DNA of 64,000 nucleotides from Planctomycetota bacterium (lineage in GTDB: Bacteria > Planctomycetota > Planctomycetia > Pirellulales > Thermoguttaceae), in contig JAKPGL010000032.1 of NCBI GenBank assembly GCA_029550925.1, forward strand, positions 1-64,000, read 5' to 3'. This document shows, piece after piece, positions 19,175-27,980 of this stretch; position 1 is the stretch's first letter; each line of letters begins with the position of its first letter. The notes under the pieces are model-generated. The model was not told the origin of the DNA and ran no database searches. It saw only the letters and a program-made list of their open reading frames with translations. A program made the position numbers and the translations under genes.

Positions 19175-20368
19175 CTAGGACTTTTTCGGCGGGGATGATT
19201 GGGATGGTTTCGGCTCGGCGATCGGTTTGCTGGTGATCAGGCCGATGCCTCGGCCTTTTTTGCCGCAGGCGCAATAATACATGTAAAAGGTTTCTGTCGG
19301 GGGATGATAGACCAAGGAAATTTTATGGGCGTATTGGGCGTCCAGGTCGGCAGGATGGCCGCCGGCTTTGTAAATGGGTTCGGGGTGGGCGGTCCAATGG
19401 ATCAGGTCCCTGGAAAAGGCGACCATGATATGGGCGCCGCCCCGGCCCACGCCGAAATAGAACATCGTCCAGTGATCGCCGTCCCGGAAGACCTTCGGGT
19501 CGGAACAAAACTCCTGATCGTATCCGCCCGGCCGGTTGCGAACGATCGGATTGCCCGGATGACGTTTCCACTGAAGCAGATCGGTGGAAAAGGCCAGACC
19601 GGTCTGTTCTTTGCTACCCTGGGCCGCATTATAAAAATTGAAAAACCTCCCTTCGTGTTCCACGAGCCAGGGCTGATAGATGCAGTCCTTTTCCCAGGCC
19701 TGGCAGTCGGGATCATAGACGGAGAGGATGGGGCTGTCTTTGGCCCGTTGCCAGCGGAGTCCGTCTTCGCTGCAAGCGACCCCTTCATAGCCGGGGCGAA
19801 GCTCATATCCGCCCTGGCGTGGATAACATCCGTACAGCGTCCAAAACTTGCCGTCCCGCCGCTTGAGCACCCTGGGCGCCTTGATGTCGTACGACTCGTA
19901 CAGGTAGGCGCCGATCACGCAGCCGCCGTGGTCAAACTCGCCCGGTTTGCCAAATCCCATCGCCAGGCGCGGCTTGGTCCAATGGATCAGATCGGTGCTT
20001 TCGGCCGTAAAGGAATTGTAGCCCCGGCCGTCGAAGGCAATGAAGCTCATATACCATTTTTCCGGCTGGCCCGGCAGTTGATACACACAGGGCACATCCG
20101 GATTGCGAAACCCCTCGTGGCCGGGGATTTTCGGATCGGCCGGGATCACGTGATCCGGATAATAATGCCAGCCGCGGTATGGGGCGGCCCATCGATCCAG
20201 CGTCTGGGGGTCGATTTCCGCCGGGGGTTTCGCCTGTTCTGCCACCAGGGGAGTTGCGCCCAGCAACAGGCCCCAGCAGACAACACCCCAAAGCATTTGC
20301 CTTAACGGATTTTTCTCTCTCAAAGGGAGAAACCTCCTGTTCCTCAGCGAAGCCCGTTCTTTACACAT
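19175..20368 (-). CDS. Exported GH43/GH32-like five-bladed beta-propeller protein
   Basis: The 397-residue protein overlaps the upstream PEP-CTERM gene by 8 bp: its ATG lies inside GATGTGTAA, which holds the upstream stop. A second Met (MLWGVVCWGLLLG) begins the hydrophobic part of the signal peptide and could also be the start. The mature protein has propeller repeats seen in GH43/32/68-type sugar hydrolases: NPDVPCVYQ, STDLIHWTKPRL, EFCSDPKVFRDGDHW and FSRDLIHWTAHP. The acidic residues in these blocks are candidate catalytic groups. A glycan-degrading role is inferred; the substrate is unknown. Confidence 0.8.
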   Translation of the reverse strand: MCKERASLRNRRFLPLREKNPLRQMLWGVVCWGLLLGATPLVAEQAKPPAEIDPQTLDRWAAPYRGWHYYPDHVIPADPKIPGHEGFRNPDVPCVYQLPGQPEKWYMSFIAFDGRGYNSFTAESTDLIHWTKPRLAMGFGKPGEFDHGGCVIGAYLYESYDIKAPRVLKRRDGKFWTLYGCYPRQGGYELRPGYEGVACSEDGLRWQRAKDSPILSVYDPDCQAWEKDCIYQPWLVEHEGRFFNFYNAAQGSKEQTGLAFSTDLLQWKRHPGNPIVRNRPGGYDQEFCSDPKVFRDGDHWTMFYFGVGRGGAHIMVAFSRDLIHWTAHPEPIYKAGGHPADLDAQYAHKISLVYHPPTETFYMYYCACGKKGRGIGLITSKPIAEPKPSQSSPPKKS

Positions 20369-22592
20369 CCTTTGGCCTTCGGCGGCGGGCCAGCAGGACC
20401 AGGCCCACCAAGCCCACGGCGGCCAACAGGATGCTGGCCGGCTCCGGCACCGCCGCATTAAAGTGGGCCAGGATCTCTTGCTGCGAGAGCACTCGGGTGT
20501 AAAAGGCCACTTCGTCGATCAGGCCGTTAAAGTATCGACTATCCAGCGTATTGCCGCCGATGTGGATATAGGGGTTATCGTCCAGCACTGCCAACCCTGC
20601 CGCCCCGGAAGCCTGCAGGATGCCGTCCACGTAGAGTTTCATCTGTGCGCCTGCTTCGCGGGTAGCCACAATGTGGTGCCAACCGCCGTCGTTGATAGTG
20701 GTCGTGCCGATGATCGTGGCGCCATTGCCACTATTGGCGTCTCCATCGAAGAAGGCCACCCGATTGTTCAGTACGGCCAGGACAAAGTCATCGGCATACC
20801 CTCTCACATCGGACCAAATAATTCCGTTACCTTGGTAGGCCTGGGTGCCGGTCAGACTTTGGGCGGTGGTATTGATCCAGCATTCCAGCGAAAAATTGGC
20901 CGCCTGGGTATCCACCAAAAAGTTCGGCACGCGGATGTAATCATCGACGCCGTCGAACCGGATGGCGGTATTCCGATCTTCGCTGGCGGTAAGCGCGCCA
21001 GGTTGATTGACCAGCGGGCCATTGTTGAACGTGCCGTGGGTGGCGCTGGGGCCGACTTCGTTATAGGCCTTGGCCGCCGTGGTGGTGCCTTCGCCGAGCC
21101 GATAATACGCCGTCGGCCCAGAAGCCAAAACCGCCTGCTGATACCGGGAACCTTGATAGGCGCCCAATAACTGGCCGGACAGTTGAGCCACCTGGAGGCT
21201 ATCCAAAGCCACGCCATAGATGCGGGCCTCGGCCAGATCGCCGATCAGCTTATTGCCGCCCGTGTGGTTGCCGCCGAAGAAGTAAGCCACCGCATTGCGG
21301 GCCTGGGTGCTGCCGTCGGTGCGGCTTCCGACCAAAAGACCATCCACATACAGGCTGACCACACCGCTGGAGCGGGTATAGACGGCCACATGGGCTTTGC
21401 CGTCTTTATAATACCCACCGGTGCTAGAATATTGAGTAATATCGGAACCACCCAGATTGCCCAGTCCGGCGGCCAATCGGCCGTTGGAATTGATGTTCAG
21501 TCCCCAGTCGTTCGTCACGCCAGCTTGTTCGGAATCGACGATGCTGGTGTTTTGGTAATACTGCCCTTCGCCGCCGACGCCTTCGTTGGTTCGATAGACG
21601 GCCACGATGGTAAAATCGTTGTTGGCTTGGCCAGCGTCCATAGCCCCTTGGATGATCTGGAGGTAGTCGTCGCCGTCGAAGTTGACCACGGCATGATTGC
21701 CGATGGCGTTAGTGCGCAGGGTGGCGTCGCCGCCGGCCACGTTGGCCTGGGCATTGGTATTGCTGCCGATGCTTTTCCAAATCCCGCTACTTACTACCCA
21801 GCCGTTACCCTGACTGGCCAGCGAATCGGCCACAAAATGATCGATCGGCGTCGGCAAAGGAGCAGCCGATAACTGCTTCCCGGCAGCTAGGGCCTGCACC
21901 TCTGCGTCTGGCAGGGCGTGATTGTAAATGGCCACCTCGTCGATAAGGCCCTTAAAAAATTCGAGATTATTAGGAAAATTGGAGAAATTGGTGGCGCCGA
22001 TGGCAAAGTTGGCGCCTTGAGCGTTATTTGCCCCGGGCGTATCCGATGCTTTCAATACCCCATCAATCCAGACGCTCCGGGTTGTGCCATCATATCGGGC
22101 TACCACATGGTGCCAGTTGCCGTCGTAGAGATTGCTCGGCGAGGCACTGGCATTATTGATATCTGCTCCCCACCAGTAGTGGGTAAGGCTATTTTGCTGG
22201 TCCCCTAGACGGAATGCATTCACCTGTTTGCTTGTACCGTAGTTCCCCCAGCCGACGATTTCCCGCCTGGTAGTGCCGCTATCCGGCTTAATCCAAGCCG
22301 AGATGGTATAGGGGCTATTACCAAGCGGGATGGCGGTAGGGGCCGAAGTGAGCGGATCGTAGTAGAGGTAATCGCCGCTGCCGTCTAGGAGCAGGCCGCC
22401 GCCGAATTTGCCCGCCCCTGTGTATTGGGCGTCGCCGGCCGCCGTAAGCGACTGGCCGGTAATCAGGTTATAGCCCAATTGGCTTGAGTTGTTGAAATCC
22501 CAGTAGGCCACCAGAGCGGCCTGGGCGGCGTCAGCCGCTAGCCAACTCACAACCCCCACTGCCAAAAGCATTGCCACATTCAAGCGCTTCAT
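20361..22592 (-). CDS. Triple LamG-domain PEP-CTERM exported protein
   Basis: The 743-residue protein starts at MKRLNVAMLLAVGV with GGGAGGG upstream. After a signal peptide (to about AQAALVAY) come three concanavalin-like/LamG domains at roughly 28-250, 260-470 and 480-705. The first and third end in the typical FxGLIDEVAxY block, and the second in the related LIGDLAEARIYG. The C-terminus is a PEP-CTERM sorting signal: VPEPASILLA, a hydrophobic helix and RRRR. Such proteins are exported and processed by exosortase; no exosortase gene is in this window. It overlaps the downstream propeller gene and faces a divergent XylR-type regulator, which suggests joint sugar-related control. Confidence 0.9.
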   Translation of the reverse strand: MKRLNVAMLLAVGVVSWLAADAAQAALVAYWDFNNSSQLGYNLITGQSLTAAGDAQYTGAGKFGGGLLLDGSGDYLYYDPLTSAPTAIPLGNSPYTISAWIKPDSGTTRREIVGWGNYGTSKQVNAFRLGDQQNSLTHYWWGADINNASASPSNLYDGNWHHVVARYDGTTRSVWIDGVLKASDTPGANNAQGANFAIGATNFSNFPNNLEFFKGLIDEVAIYNHALPDAEVQALAAGKQLSAAPLPTPIDHFVADSLASQGNGWVVSSGIWKSIGSNTNAQANVAGGDATLRTNAIGNHAVVNFDGDDYLQIIQGAMDAGQANNDFTIVAVYRTNEGVGGEGQYYQNTSIVDSEQAGVTNDWGLNINSNGRLAAGLGNLGGSDITQYSSTGGYYKDGKAHVAVYTRSSGVVSLYVDGLLVGSRTDGSTQARNAVAYFFGGNHTGGNKLIGDLAEARIYGVALDSLQVAQLSGQLLGAYQGSRYQQAVLASGPTAYYRLGEGTTTAAKAYNEVGPSATHGTFNNGPLVNQPGALTASEDRNTAIRFDGVDDYIRVPNFLVDTQAANFSLECWINTTAQSLTGTQAYQGNGIIWSDVRGYADDFVLAVLNNRVAFFDGDANSGNGATIIGTTTINDGGWHHIVATREAGAQMKLYVDGILQASGAAGLAVLDDNPYIHIGGNTLDSRYFNGLIDEVAFYTRVLSQQEILAHFNAAVPEPASILLAAVGLVGLVLLARRRRPKDV

Positions 22593-22915
22593 GGCACACC
22601 CTCCCACTAATCAAGGAAACGACAGTGTACTCTCCACTCCCAACGACTTTCCCGGAGCCGTAAGTTACAGAATTGATGCATTCTGCAGGACGGCGGACTT
22701 AAACCGAAAAAGTTCCGAGAACTGCACACTTTTTCTAATTTAACCACAAAACGATCCAAACGGCAAGGATTTGCTTTGCAGGTTTTGGGTCAACAATGTA
22801 TAATTTTGGGTAAGAATACATAATGAATATTTCGCTGCCCCCTGTCGGCCCCGATCCCTAAAACAGTCCGAACGGGTTCAAGATATACAAATCTTCTATC
22901 CCTGGGACCTCTCCG
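22593..22915. promoter_or_regulatory. Divergent control region with two dyads
   Basis: This 323-bp gap lies between the LamG operon and the XylR-type regulator. It contains CAGAAT-6-ATTCTG (22668-22685) and AGTTC-3-GAACT (22711-22723), both perfect dyads, plus a promoter-like pair at 22776-22804. These are candidate operators; which protein binds them is not shown. Confidence 0.4.
22776..22804 (+). promoter_or_regulatory. Sigma-70-like promoter of the XylR-type regulator gene
   Basis: TTGCAG, 17 bp, TATAAT. The predicted start lies about 105 bp before the ATG at 22916. Confidence 0.45.
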
Positions 22916-24139
22916 ATGAGTCGAGCCGCTAGAAAAACTATTTCTCCGGCATCCCGGCCTCCGGCTTCGAGCCGATTAGGCCGGGCACGGCCCAAAGTGG
23001 CCCTGATCGTGGAGACCTCCTTGGCTTCGGGGCGGGATATTTTGCGCGGGATCGCCCAGTATATCCGGGAGCATGGGCCGTGGTCGGTCTATCACGAGCC
23101 GCGCGGCCTGGAAGAGGATGTGCCCCGGTGGCTGGCTCGCTGGCGCGGGGACGGGATCATCGCCCGAGTGCAGACCCGACGGATCGCCGAGGCGGTGTTG
23201 GAAACCGGCTTGCCGGTGGTGGATGTGCTGGGGCTGGCGCCGGAGGCCGGACTGCCGCTGGTACACGTGGATGACCGGGCCATTGCCCAATTGGCCGCCG
23301 AACATCTGCTGGAGCGTGGTTTTCAGGAGTTTGGCTTTTGCGGCATCACCGGCGCGCCGTGGGCCGAGGCGCGGCGACGGCACTTTGAGGAGGCTGTCAA
23401 CCGAGCCGGTTACCTATGCTCTACCTGTATTCTGCCGCCCGACGCCCGCCGCTACGTGAGTTGGGAAAAGCAGATCGAGCAATTGGTCGGCTGGATTGCC
23501 GATCTGCCGCGACCCGTGGGGATTATGGTGTGCAACGATCCCCGCGGCCAGTTGGTCATCGAGGCGTGCCGACGACTTGACGTAGCGGTCCCAGAACAGG
23601 CCGCCGTCATCGGCGTGGATAACGACGAACCGATCTGTGAAGTCTGCAATCCGCCGCTATCGAGCGTCATGCCGGACCATCGTCGCGTGGGCTACGAAGG
23701 GGCGGCCCTGTTGGACCGAATGATGGCGGGCCAGCCCCCGCCAAACCAGCCGATCTATGTGCCTCCGGTAAGGATCGAGGCCCGGCAATCGACCGACGTG
23801 CTGGCCGTGGCCGACCCGGTCGTCGCCCAGGCCCTGCGACTGATCCGCGAATACGCCTGCGACGGCCTCAGTACCGAGGACATTCTCCGGCACGTCCCGG
23901 TCTCCCGCAGCACCCTGCAACGGCGGTTTCGAGCCGTCTTGGGCCGCACCGTCCACGACGAAATCCTACGGATCCGGCTCCGCCGGGCGTGCGAACTCTT
24001 GGCCCGCTCGGATCTGCCGATCAAAGTGGTCTCGGACAAAGCGGGGTTTCTGCATCGGCAATATCTGGGCGCCGTGTTTAAGGAAAAAATGGGAATGACC
24101 TTGGCCCAGTACCGTCGGCAGATGCGCGGCAGGCAATAG
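22916..24139 (+). CDS. XylR-type transcription regulator (LacI-like sensor plus AraC HTH)
   Basis: The 407-residue protein has a basic N-terminus, then a periplasmic-binding-protein-like ligand domain (about 27-295; VALIVETSLASGRDILRGIA, GVDNDEPICEVCNPPLSSV), then an AraC-type double HTH (about 310-403; ILRHVPVSRSTLQRRFRAVL and VVSDKAGFLHRQYLGAVFKE). This is the plan of XylR, a xylose-responsive activator, and similar proteins control sugar genes across planctomycetes. It is divergent to the LamG/propeller operon, so that operon is the likely target. The sugar ligand cannot be told. Confidence 0.92.
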   Translation: MSRAARKTISPASRPPASSRLGRARPKVALIVETSLASGRDILRGIAQYIREHGPWSVYHEPRGLEEDVPRWLARWRGDGIIARVQTRRIAEAVLETGLPVVDVLGLAPEAGLPLVHVDDRAIAQLAAEHLLERGFQEFGFCGITGAPWAEARRRHFEEAVNRAGYLCSTCILPPDARRYVSWEKQIEQLVGWIADLPRPVGIMVCNDPRGQLVIEACRRLDVAVPEQAAVIGVDNDEPICEVCNPPLSSVMPDHRRVGYEGAALLDRMMAGQPPPNQPIYVPPVRIEARQSTDVLAVADPVVAQALRLIREYACDGLSTEDILRHVPVSRSTLQRRFRAVLGRTVHDEILRIRLRRACELLARSDLPIKVVSDKAGFLHRQYLGAVFKEKMGMTLAQYRRQMRGRQ

Positions 24140-24159
24140 ACCCGCCTAGAGAAAGAGGC

Positions 24160-24846
24160 TTACGATTTGATCTTCAGGTTGGCCAACAAGACCCGGTAAA
24201 GATCGTCGCGTCGCAGTGGGCTGGCCATCGTCTGGGGAACCCGGCAAGCCGCAATGATCCAATGGCCCCCCTCCTGGAGACAGAAAATATCCATGACGCC
24301 CGTGGCCTTTTGCACAGACGCCTCTTTGCCGGTAGGGTCCAGCGGAACCCAATCCAGATCGGCCAAGACCACCTGACACCGCTTCCAGGCCCGTTGCTGG
24401 GCGTCGGGGAAATCTTTCCACTCCACCGTAGCGTCCGGCCATTCTTGCCGGATCCGTTGCCCGATGGCCTCCTGAGGGTTCTGGGCTTTTTCGACCAGGC
24501 CAAGATAGAGATAATAGGGCATTTTCAGGCCGCCCTGTTCCAGATGGGCCTCCCAGGTGCGCACCAGCCCCGGCAGAGGAAACGGCGGCGTGCGACGAGC
24601 ATGGTGCCCCGAACCGCCTGTCGGAGAAAGCTCGGTAACAAAAGCCTTGAGCACCCGAATTTCCAACGGGACATTGGGAATCTGGACGGGGTCCGAAAGC
24701 TCGGCTTGGCCAGGCGGCCCCTGCCGAAGCTGTTGGATACGCTTTTGCATCCGCTCCCGATAGGCCCCCTCGCCGCAGCCAGCCGCCAACAGGCTCGCCA
24801 GCCCGATCCAAAGGCCCCATTTCCAAAACACTGCCTGTCGTTTCAT
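24160..24846 (-). CDS. Hypothetical lipoprotein
   Basis: The 228-residue protein has a leader ending in ASLLAAGC, a good lipobox. It then has a charged helix (YRERMQKRIQQLRQ) and a soluble domain with no family I recognise. LPGLVRTWEAHLEQGGLKMPYY-like and DIFCLQEGGHWIIAACRV segments suggest a mixed alpha/beta fold. It is convergent with the XylR-type gene, with a 20-bp gap. Confidence 0.72.
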   Translation of the reverse strand: MKRQAVFWKWGLWIGLASLLAAGCGEGAYRERMQKRIQQLRQGPPGQAELSDPVQIPNVPLEIRVLKAFVTELSPTGGSGHHARRTPPFPLPGLVRTWEAHLEQGGLKMPYYLYLGLVEKAQNPQEAIGQRIRQEWPDATVEWKDFPDAQQRAWKRCQVVLADLDWVPLDPTGKEASVQKATGVMDIFCLQEGGHWIIAACRVPQTMASPLRRDDLYRVLLANLKIKS

Positions 24847-24972
24847 GGTCGTTTGACTCTCGGTTGCGAGTCAGGTCTCTCTAGGTTTGAACTCCTCCAG
24901 AACCCCCAATCCCCTCCCTTGCCCCCTGGCGTGAAGCGGTAGGCTCGCAGATGCATCCACGCCACCGGCTTT

Positions 24973-25485
24973 TTACGGTTTGGGCACATCAAAATCCAAT
25001 GTTTTGCTCCGATCGGTCGGTTCGATTTTCAGTTTGATGGGGCTATTTTTAGGGTCCCGATACTTTTCCGGCACATAGCTTTTGCCGGGCGAGCCGCGGG
25101 GATTTTGAGCGTCGCCCATGCTAGGCAACTCCTGCCAGCATTCGACGGTAACCACATATTCGCCGGGGGCCAACCCAGGAGTCTGCTGGGAGATGACTTT
25201 ATACCGGCCGTCCGTTCCAAATTGGGCCGACGCCGGATGGAGCGTCTTGCCTGCTGGAGCGGCGACAGGGCGAAAATCGAGCCGACCTTCCTTCGGCCAG
25301 TCGCCGCCGCCATAGGTTACCCGACCGGAAACCGGCACGGTCTCCAACGTCGGCCCCCCACAACCTGCGATCAGCCCTCCGACCATCATCCCTATGACCA
25401 CCCCCCAAACCCACTGCCGGGCAAACATCCTTGTTCTTGCCATTCCTTGCGCCGCCCCACCCACAGATTTCCTTAGCAAACCCAT
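24973..25485 (-). CDS. Lipoprotein with carboxypeptidase regulatory-like fold
   Basis: The 170-residue protein starts at MGLLRKSVGGAAQG, with GGGAGGACAGAACG upstream. The leader ends in GGLIAGC. The mature part begins with a transthyretin-like motif, VPVSGRVTYGGGDWPKEGRL, and continues GRYKVISQQTPGLAPGEYVV, typical of small planctomycete lipoproteins. The C-terminus ends in a beta strand (TLDFDVPKP). It lies 126 bp upstream of the next lipoprotein gene on the same strand. Confidence 0.82.
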   Translation of the reverse strand: MGLLRKSVGGAAQGMARTRMFARQWVWGVVIGMMVGGLIAGCGGPTLETVPVSGRVTYGGGDWPKEGRLDFRPVAAPAGKTLHPASAQFGTDGRYKVISQQTPGLAPGEYVVTVECWQELPSMGDAQNPRGSPGKSYVPEKYRDPKNSPIKLKIEPTDRSKTLDFDVPKP

Positions 25486-25907
25486 CGTTCTGTCCTCCCC
25501 AGGGAACAAACAACCCAAACGGGCCTTTTTGTGGATTTTCCGGGTTCGCCTCTACACCAGACGTAGCATACCCTAGAGTGTTTTGTATCTCAAGAGATAG
25601 AGGAAGCCAATCCATCGGCGTAGTGGACGGCATCCAACGCCACTTGGCCGTCTAGACCGACGGGTCCTTCCAAAGGAGGGCAATAGGGGAATGTCATCCA
25701 GGGCTGCCCAGATGGATGGATTGGCAAACTTGATCCCTTGACCGGGGGCGGGAAAACCACTATGGTTTAGCCCCATTTTGGATTTGGAATGGGGAGAAAC
25801 AAAGGGATTCATGTTCGGTTTGCGCCACTTTTGGGTGGTTCAGCAAACCCAATCTCAGCACCGGGATTAAAAGTCGCCGGGAGTTATATATCCAAGGAGG
25901 GATAATC
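25486..25907. other. Divergent intergenic region
   Basis: The 422-bp gap lies between the lipoprotein gene and the FlgI-like gene. No gene is supported. AAGGAGGG stands directly before the FlgI-like start. Confidence 0.4.
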
Positions 25908-27803
25908 ATGTCCCAAATAAGAGGGGTAACGAGTCCAAAAGGAAAGTGGTTCCGTCCCCCTTTAAGTTGCTATTTTTCGGCCAATGAGATTTCCCAAGGA
26001 GGAAATTTCCCCGAACAGAATGCTGGTTTTTTCAGGAGTCCCTCCTCCTATAAGGTGGTTTTATGGAGATTTGTCCGCCCATTAGGGGGGATTCTTGTGG
26101 CTTTGTGGTTAGCCGGTTGCACCAGTCTGCCCAGTTGGAACATGCTTTCCCGGTTTCAGAGTCCGAATGAGGAAGAGCCGCCGCAGAAGGCCCGGCTGGT
26201 GGGGGACATGGCGTCGCCGTTTGGTCTGGAGCCGGTGCGGATTGAAAATGTGGGATTAGTAACCGGCTTGCCGGGCACAGGGCACGATCCGCCGCCGTCG
26301 CCGCAGCGTTCGGCGTTGTTAGCGGAGATGGAAGCCCGCGGGGTTACGATGCCCAATGCGGTGTTGGCGTCTCCGGAGACGGCGATGGTCTTGGTGCGGG
26401 GTTGGCTTCGTCCGGGCATTCAAAAAGGCGATACCTTTGATGTGGAAGTGCGGGTCCCTTCGCAAGGGGAGACGGTCAATTTACGGGGCGGGTATTTGCT
26501 GGAGACTCGGCTGAAAGAGCAGGCGGTTTTAGGCGGACGGGTCTTGGAAGGCCACACCTGGGCCTTGGTCAAGGGACCGGTGTTGGTGGATCCGACGGCC
26601 AATGGGGAGAAGGACAAGGTGCTTTTGGGCCGAGGGCGTATTTTGGGCGGCGGCGTCTGTTTGAAATCTCGCACGTTAGGGTTGGTGCTCAAGCCGGAGC
26701 ATCAAAACGTGGTCAACAGCGCCCGGATAGCCGCTGCGGTGAACAAACGATTCTATCTCACCCAAAAAGGCGTCAAAACGGGAGTAGCGACCGCCAAAAC
26801 CCACGAATTCATCGAATTGGCCGTCCACCCCCGATATAAAGACAATATCGGTCGCTATCTGGAGGTCATCCGTTCGATCGCCTTGCGGGAAGACGAAGCC
26901 CACCAGGCGGAGCGGATGGAACTGCTGAGCAAGCAACTTTTGGACCCCGTGTCGGCCGCCCGGGCTGCCCTGGAATTGGAAGGCATCGGCAAGAAAGCCA
27001 TAGATATTTTGCGCAAAGGCTTAGCGGCGGGGGACCCGGAGGTGCAGTTTTATTCGGCCGAGGCGTTGGCGTATCTGGATTGTCGGGATGCGGCCGAGCC
27101 GTTGGCCCGCATCGCTCGGGAACAGCCGGCGTTTCGGGTGTATGCCTTGGCCGCCCTGGGGACGCTGGACGACCTGTCGGCCTATGAACAATTGTGTTCT
27201 CTGCTCCATGGTTCCAGTGCAGAGACGCGATACGGGGCGTTCCGCGCTTTGTGGGTGATGAATCGGCGCGACCCGTTGGTGTGCGGCGAGCGGTTGGGGT
27301 CCGATCAGTTCAGCTATCATGTGCTGGCCGTGGAAGGCCCTCCAATGGTACACGTCTGTACGCACAAGCGGGCGGAAGTGGTCTTGTTCGGCAAAGAACA
27401 TCCGCTCCGGGGCCAGTTCTTCCTAGAAGCGGGCAGTCGGATCGTGGTCCGGCCGAATCGGGACAATCCCGAGGAACTGGTGGTTAGTCGGTTTGTCGTC
27501 GGCGAGCCGGACCAGCAACGCATCGTCCCCAATCAACTGGACGCCATGATCCGGGCCATTGCCGAGTTGGGCGGCAACTATCCGGATGTGGTGCAGGCAT
27601 TGGTCCAGGCGAAAGCTCAAGGCGCCCTGACAAGCCGATTCGAAGTGGACGCCCTGCCGGAACCCGGCCGATCGTACGAACCGGAGGATCGTACGCAGGT
27701 CTCCCTCCCGCCCGAAGAGCCGGAAAAGACCGATTCGGAACGACCATTTCTCGGCAGACCCTGGACGAAACTCTTCTGGCCGACTTCCTCCAAAGTCGAT
27801 TAG
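25908..27803 (+). CDS. FlgI-like (P-ring-type) lipoprotein with HEAT-like repeats
   Basis: The 631-residue protein has a strong ribosome site (AAGGAGGGATAATC) at this start, which places about 48 residues before the hydrophobic leader. A GTG near 26056 could be an alternative. The leader ends in LVALWLAGC, a good lipobox. Residues about 105-300 match FlgI-type P-ring sequence (RIENVGLVTGLPGTGHDP, MVLVRGWLRPGIQKGDTFDV, LRGGYLLETRL). Residues about 350-430 form HEAT-like repeats (AIDILRKGLAAGDPEVQFYS). A C-terminal domain and acidic tail follow. No flagellar gene is nearby, so an envelope role outside motility is likely. Confidence 0.8.
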   Translation: MSQIRGVTSPKGKWFRPPLSCYFSANEISQGGNFPEQNAGFFRSPSSYKVVLWRFVRPLGGILVALWLAGCTSLPSWNMLSRFQSPNEEEPPQKARLVGDMASPFGLEPVRIENVGLVTGLPGTGHDPPPSPQRSALLAEMEARGVTMPNAVLASPETAMVLVRGWLRPGIQKGDTFDVEVRVPSQGETVNLRGGYLLETRLKEQAVLGGRVLEGHTWALVKGPVLVDPTANGEKDKVLLGRGRILGGGVCLKSRTLGLVLKPEHQNVVNSARIAAAVNKRFYLTQKGVKTGVATAKTHEFIELAVHPRYKDNIGRYLEVIRSIALREDEAHQAERMELLSKQLLDPVSAARAALELEGIGKKAIDILRKGLAAGDPEVQFYSAEALAYLDCRDAAEPLARIAREQPAFRVYALAALGTLDDLSAYEQLCSLLHGSSAETRYGAFRALWVMNRRDPLVCGERLGSDQFSYHVLAVEGPPMVHVCTHKRAEVVLFGKEHPLRGQFFLEAGSRIVVRPNRDNPEELVVSRFVVGEPDQQRIVPNQLDAMIRAIAELGGNYPDVVQALVQAKAQGALTSRFEVDALPEPGRSYEPEDRTQVSLPPEEPEKTDSERPFLGRPWTKLFWPTSSKVD

Positions 27804-27980
27804 GACTTGGGCCGTTTTGGGCGGGAGGAATGCAGGGCCGGGAAAACCGGCTCATGGTGCAGGAGGGTCTCTGTTTGGGTTGGCAGGGGAAGGTGCAACG
27901 GGTACAATCGGACAGAAAGGATTTTTGCCCTAGGCCGTGCTTTCGGATGCGCCCTAGATAGGAACAAGGCGGGCCTTTGA

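Noticed and set aside
25908-27803. Flagellar P-ring protein FlgI
   Set aside because: It has a lipobox and HEAT-like repeats, which FlgI lacks, and there are no flagellar neighbours.
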